From Pseudomonadota bacterium (lineage in GTDB: Bacteria > Pseudomonadota > Gammaproteobacteria > DAOUQR01), in contig DAOUQR010000067.1 in NCBI GenBank assembly GCA_030625525.1, forward strand, positions 1 through 6,476: a stretch of 6,476 nt of DNA, in the 5' to 3' direction. This document shows positions 5,222 through 6,476 of this stretch, one piece after another. Position 1 is the stretch's first letter; every line of letters starts with the position of its first letter. Position numbers and translations under genes: made by a program. The notes beneath the pieces are model-generated. The model searched no databases. It was not told where the DNA came from and saw nothing but the letters and a program-made list of their open reading frames with translations.

Positions 5222-6232
5222 ATGCAATCAACAGCCATTACTTTTGACGATGTGTTAATGATTCCGGCTTATAATCATTATGAATCACGACGATTGGTTG
5301 ATATTTCAAGTACCGATAAGACAGGTAAATTAAAACTAGATTTACCCATCATCACATCCAATATGGATACCGTGACCGAACCTGAAATGGCCAATTTTAT
5401 TGGCTCAAAAGGCGGAATGGGTGCGCTACATCGTTTTATGTCGATCGAAGAAAATATCGAAGCCTTTAAAGCCTGCAAACATAAGGTTTTTGTTTCAATT
5501 GGCTGTAATGCTGCTGAAATAGAACGCGCCGAAGCCCTGCGTGATGCCGGTGCGCAATATTTTTGTATTGATGTAGCACATGGTCATGCAAAATACGTCG
5601 GGCATACTTTAAAAGAATTACGCGGTGTACTAAGCAATCAGTGCATCATGGCGGGAAATGTCGCAACCTATGCGGGTGCTGATTATCTAGCGTCTTGTGG
5701 TGCAGATATGATTAAAGTGGGTATTGGTGGTGGTTCTGTTTGTAGTACGCGCATCAAAACCGGTTTTGGTGTGCCCATGCTGACATCTATCGAAGATTGC
5801 GCGCGAACAGACCGTTCGATAGTTGCTGACGGCGGCATTCGCACCCCGGGTGACATCGTCAAAGCCTTAGCTTTCGGTGCTGACTTCATCATGATGGGTG
5901 GCATGCTCGCTGGCACACGCCCTACCCCGGGTAAAGTCATTGAAAAAGACGATGGCAGCAAAATCAAACAATATCGTGGAATGGCCTCACGAGAAGCACA
6001 AGAAGACTTTATGGGCGGCATGCATGAATGGAAAACAGCTGAAGGCGTGGCTGTTGAAGTGCCTTATCGTGAAGATGAAGAGAACATCATCGCTGATATC
6101 ATTGGTGGATTACGTTCAGGCCTAACCTATGGTGGCTCCAGTACTATTCATGAGTTACAACGCAAATTGAATTACATGATAGTAACGCCTGCCTCACGCA
6201 TTGAGAGTCTGCCTCACAAAACGTTGGATTAA
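5222..6232 (+). CDS. guaC: GMP reductase-like protein (IMPDH/GMPR family, no CBS domains)
   Basis: Predicted to reduce GMP to IMP with NADPH, returning guanine nucleotides to the common purine pool. The 336 residues form a single TIM-barrel domain without the CBS pair of typical IMP dehydrogenases. Motifs: TFDDVLMIP (7-15), SNMDTVTE (46-53), CIDVAHGH (115-122), AGNVAT (144-149), the active-site loop KVGIGGGSVCSTRIKTGFG (165-183, Cys174, Thr176), VADGGIRTPGD (201-211) and GGLRSGLTYGG (295-305). The flap reads TAEGVAVEVPY (272-282), with Glu274 as in GMP reductase AAEG. It lacks the Arg of the IMPDH EGRVxYKG motif, so reductase is preferred. SNMDTVTEPEMA is more IMPDH-like, the usual GMPR catalytic Lys position reads Arg71 (LHRF), and the loop has GGG instead of GPG. 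A short CBS-less IMP dehydrogenase remains possible. AGGAG lies 9 bases upstream, and the 16-base gap after the PIN-PhoH gene suggests one transcript. Confidence 0.72.
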   Translation: MQSTAITFDDVLMIPAYNHYESRRLVDISSTDKTGKLKLDLPIITSNMDTVTEPEMANFIGSKGGMGALHRFMSIEENIEAFKACKHKVFVSIGCNAAEIERAEALRDAGAQYFCIDVAHGHAKYVGHTLKELRGVLSNQCIMAGNVATYAGADYLASCGADMIKVGIGGGSVCSTRIKTGFGVPMLTSIEDCARTDRSIVADGGIRTPGDIVKALAFGADFIMMGGMLAGTRPTPGKVIEKDDGSKIKQYRGMASREAQEDFMGGMHEWKTAEGVAVEVPYREDEENIIADIIGGLRSGLTYGGSSTIHELQRKLNYMIVTPASRIESLPHKTLD

Positions 6233-6261
6233 AATAAGCCTGTTTGTTTTTTATAAATCCA

Positions 6262-6270
6262 TGATATAAT
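6262..6270 (+). promoter_or_regulatory. Extended -10 promoter with GC-rich discriminator
   Basis: TGATATAAT is a perfect TGn-TATAAT extended -10 element. A T-rich TTTGTT lies about 16 bases upstream as a weak -35. The bases directly after it, GCGCGCC, form a GC-rich discriminator, typical of gammaproteobacterial promoters controlled by growth rate and ppGpp. Transcription would start near 6277, about 30 bases before the ATG at 6307. It separates the downstream gene from the phoH-guaC pair, although no terminator is visible after guaC. Confidence 0.65.
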
Positions 6271-6306
6271 GCGCGCCTTTCTGATGTACATCGAGTGGTG
6301 CGCAAT

Positions 6307-6476
6307 ATGAAAAATGAAGGCCGCAGAAACAAGATAAATTTCTTCTTTAAACGACGCGCTAGATCCGATCAACAATCCAACGCGCGACAAGATAATGTCT
6401 CAGATCCTCGTGCGCTACTCAAGTCTAATGAAGCACGCAAGGTCCGCTTTTCTGAGCAGACAAATTCATTAAGACG
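6307..6476 (+). CDS. Unrecognised protein, basic N-terminus (runs off the window)
   Basis: An open frame of 56 codons with no stop, continuing beyond the window. It begins MKNEGRRNKINFFFKRRARS and goes on with a polar, Arg/Gln/Ser-rich stretch (QQSNARQDN, RALLKSNEARKVRF). The N-terminus is strongly positive, with only a short FFF hydrophobic patch. It has no signal peptide or membrane segment so far and looks disordered. The ATG is about 30 bases downstream of a strong extended -10 promoter, which is the main support for a real gene. The ribosome binding site is weak (GAGTGG, 8-10 bases upstream). GTG codons at 6295 and 6298 are in the same frame and could be alternative starts. I cannot name a function; a basic N-terminal tail of a membrane or nucleic-acid-binding protein is possible. 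Confidence 0.6.
   Translation, partial: MKNEGRRNKINFFFKRRARSDQQSNARQDNVSDPRALLKSNEARKVRFSEQTNSLR

Noticed and set aside
5683..6021. Minus-strand open frame antisense to the GMP reductase-like gene.
   Set aside because: A Ser/Pro/Met-rich translation typical of the reverse of a coding strand; no support as a gene.
6233..6260. T-rich stretch after guaC as a rho-independent terminator.
   Set aside because: No GC-rich stem precedes the T run, so only a poly-T tract is present.
6144..6332. Minus-strand frame spanning the end of guaC and the following gap.
   Set aside because: It runs opposite to a strong promoter and two plus-strand genes, and has no recognisable protein features.

Overview
The window looks like chromosomal DNA of a moderately AT-rich gammaproteobacterium, plausibly a host-associated member of the Legionellales. 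Three things support this. The proteins resemble gammaproteobacterial enzymes. dapA and purC sit side by side as in the enterobacterial dapA-bamC-purC cluster, here without bamC. Between housekeeping genes lies a gene for a eukaryotic-style Ras/Rab-like GTPase, a class known from intracellular bacteria such as Legionella. The taxonomic placement is inference; no rRNA or marker gene is present.

The left half (1-3687) is all on the minus strand. Read 5' to 3' on that strand it runs: the Rab-like gene (3687-2644), a 75-base gap holding a good sigma70-type promoter, dapA (2568-1675), purC (overlapping dapA by 4 bases), pncA (37 bases later) and the start of pncB (12 bases later, cut off at the window edge). 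dapA-purC-pncA-pncB is probably one transcript joining diaminopimelate/lysine synthesis, IMP synthesis and salvage of nicotinamide to NAD.

The right half is on the plus strand. A PIN-PhoH protein (3805-5205) is followed after 16 bases by a GMP reductase-like gene (5222-6232). A 74-base gap with an extended -10 promoter and GC-rich discriminator leads into a truncated, very basic reading frame (6307 to the end) that I do not recognise.

The 117-base divergent region (3688-3804) is the most structured non-coding part. A perfect 12-base inverted repeat covers the ribosome binding site and start codon of the Rab-like gene, and a separate stem-loop covers the ribosome binding site of the PIN-PhoH gene. 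Both divergent genes may therefore be controlled at translation initiation.

The strongest candidate for something new is the Rab-like protein. It keeps a P-loop and a WDTxG motif, but has Ala where Ras/Rab have the catalytic Gln, has THSE in place of NKxD, and carries an unassigned C-terminal region of about 170 residues. Three enzymes also depart from their families at known functional residues: PncA (Lys to Glu at the catalytic Lys position), DapA (lysine feedback site not conserved) and the GMP reductase-like protein. No tRNA, rRNA, CRISPR array, insertion sequence or origin was seen.
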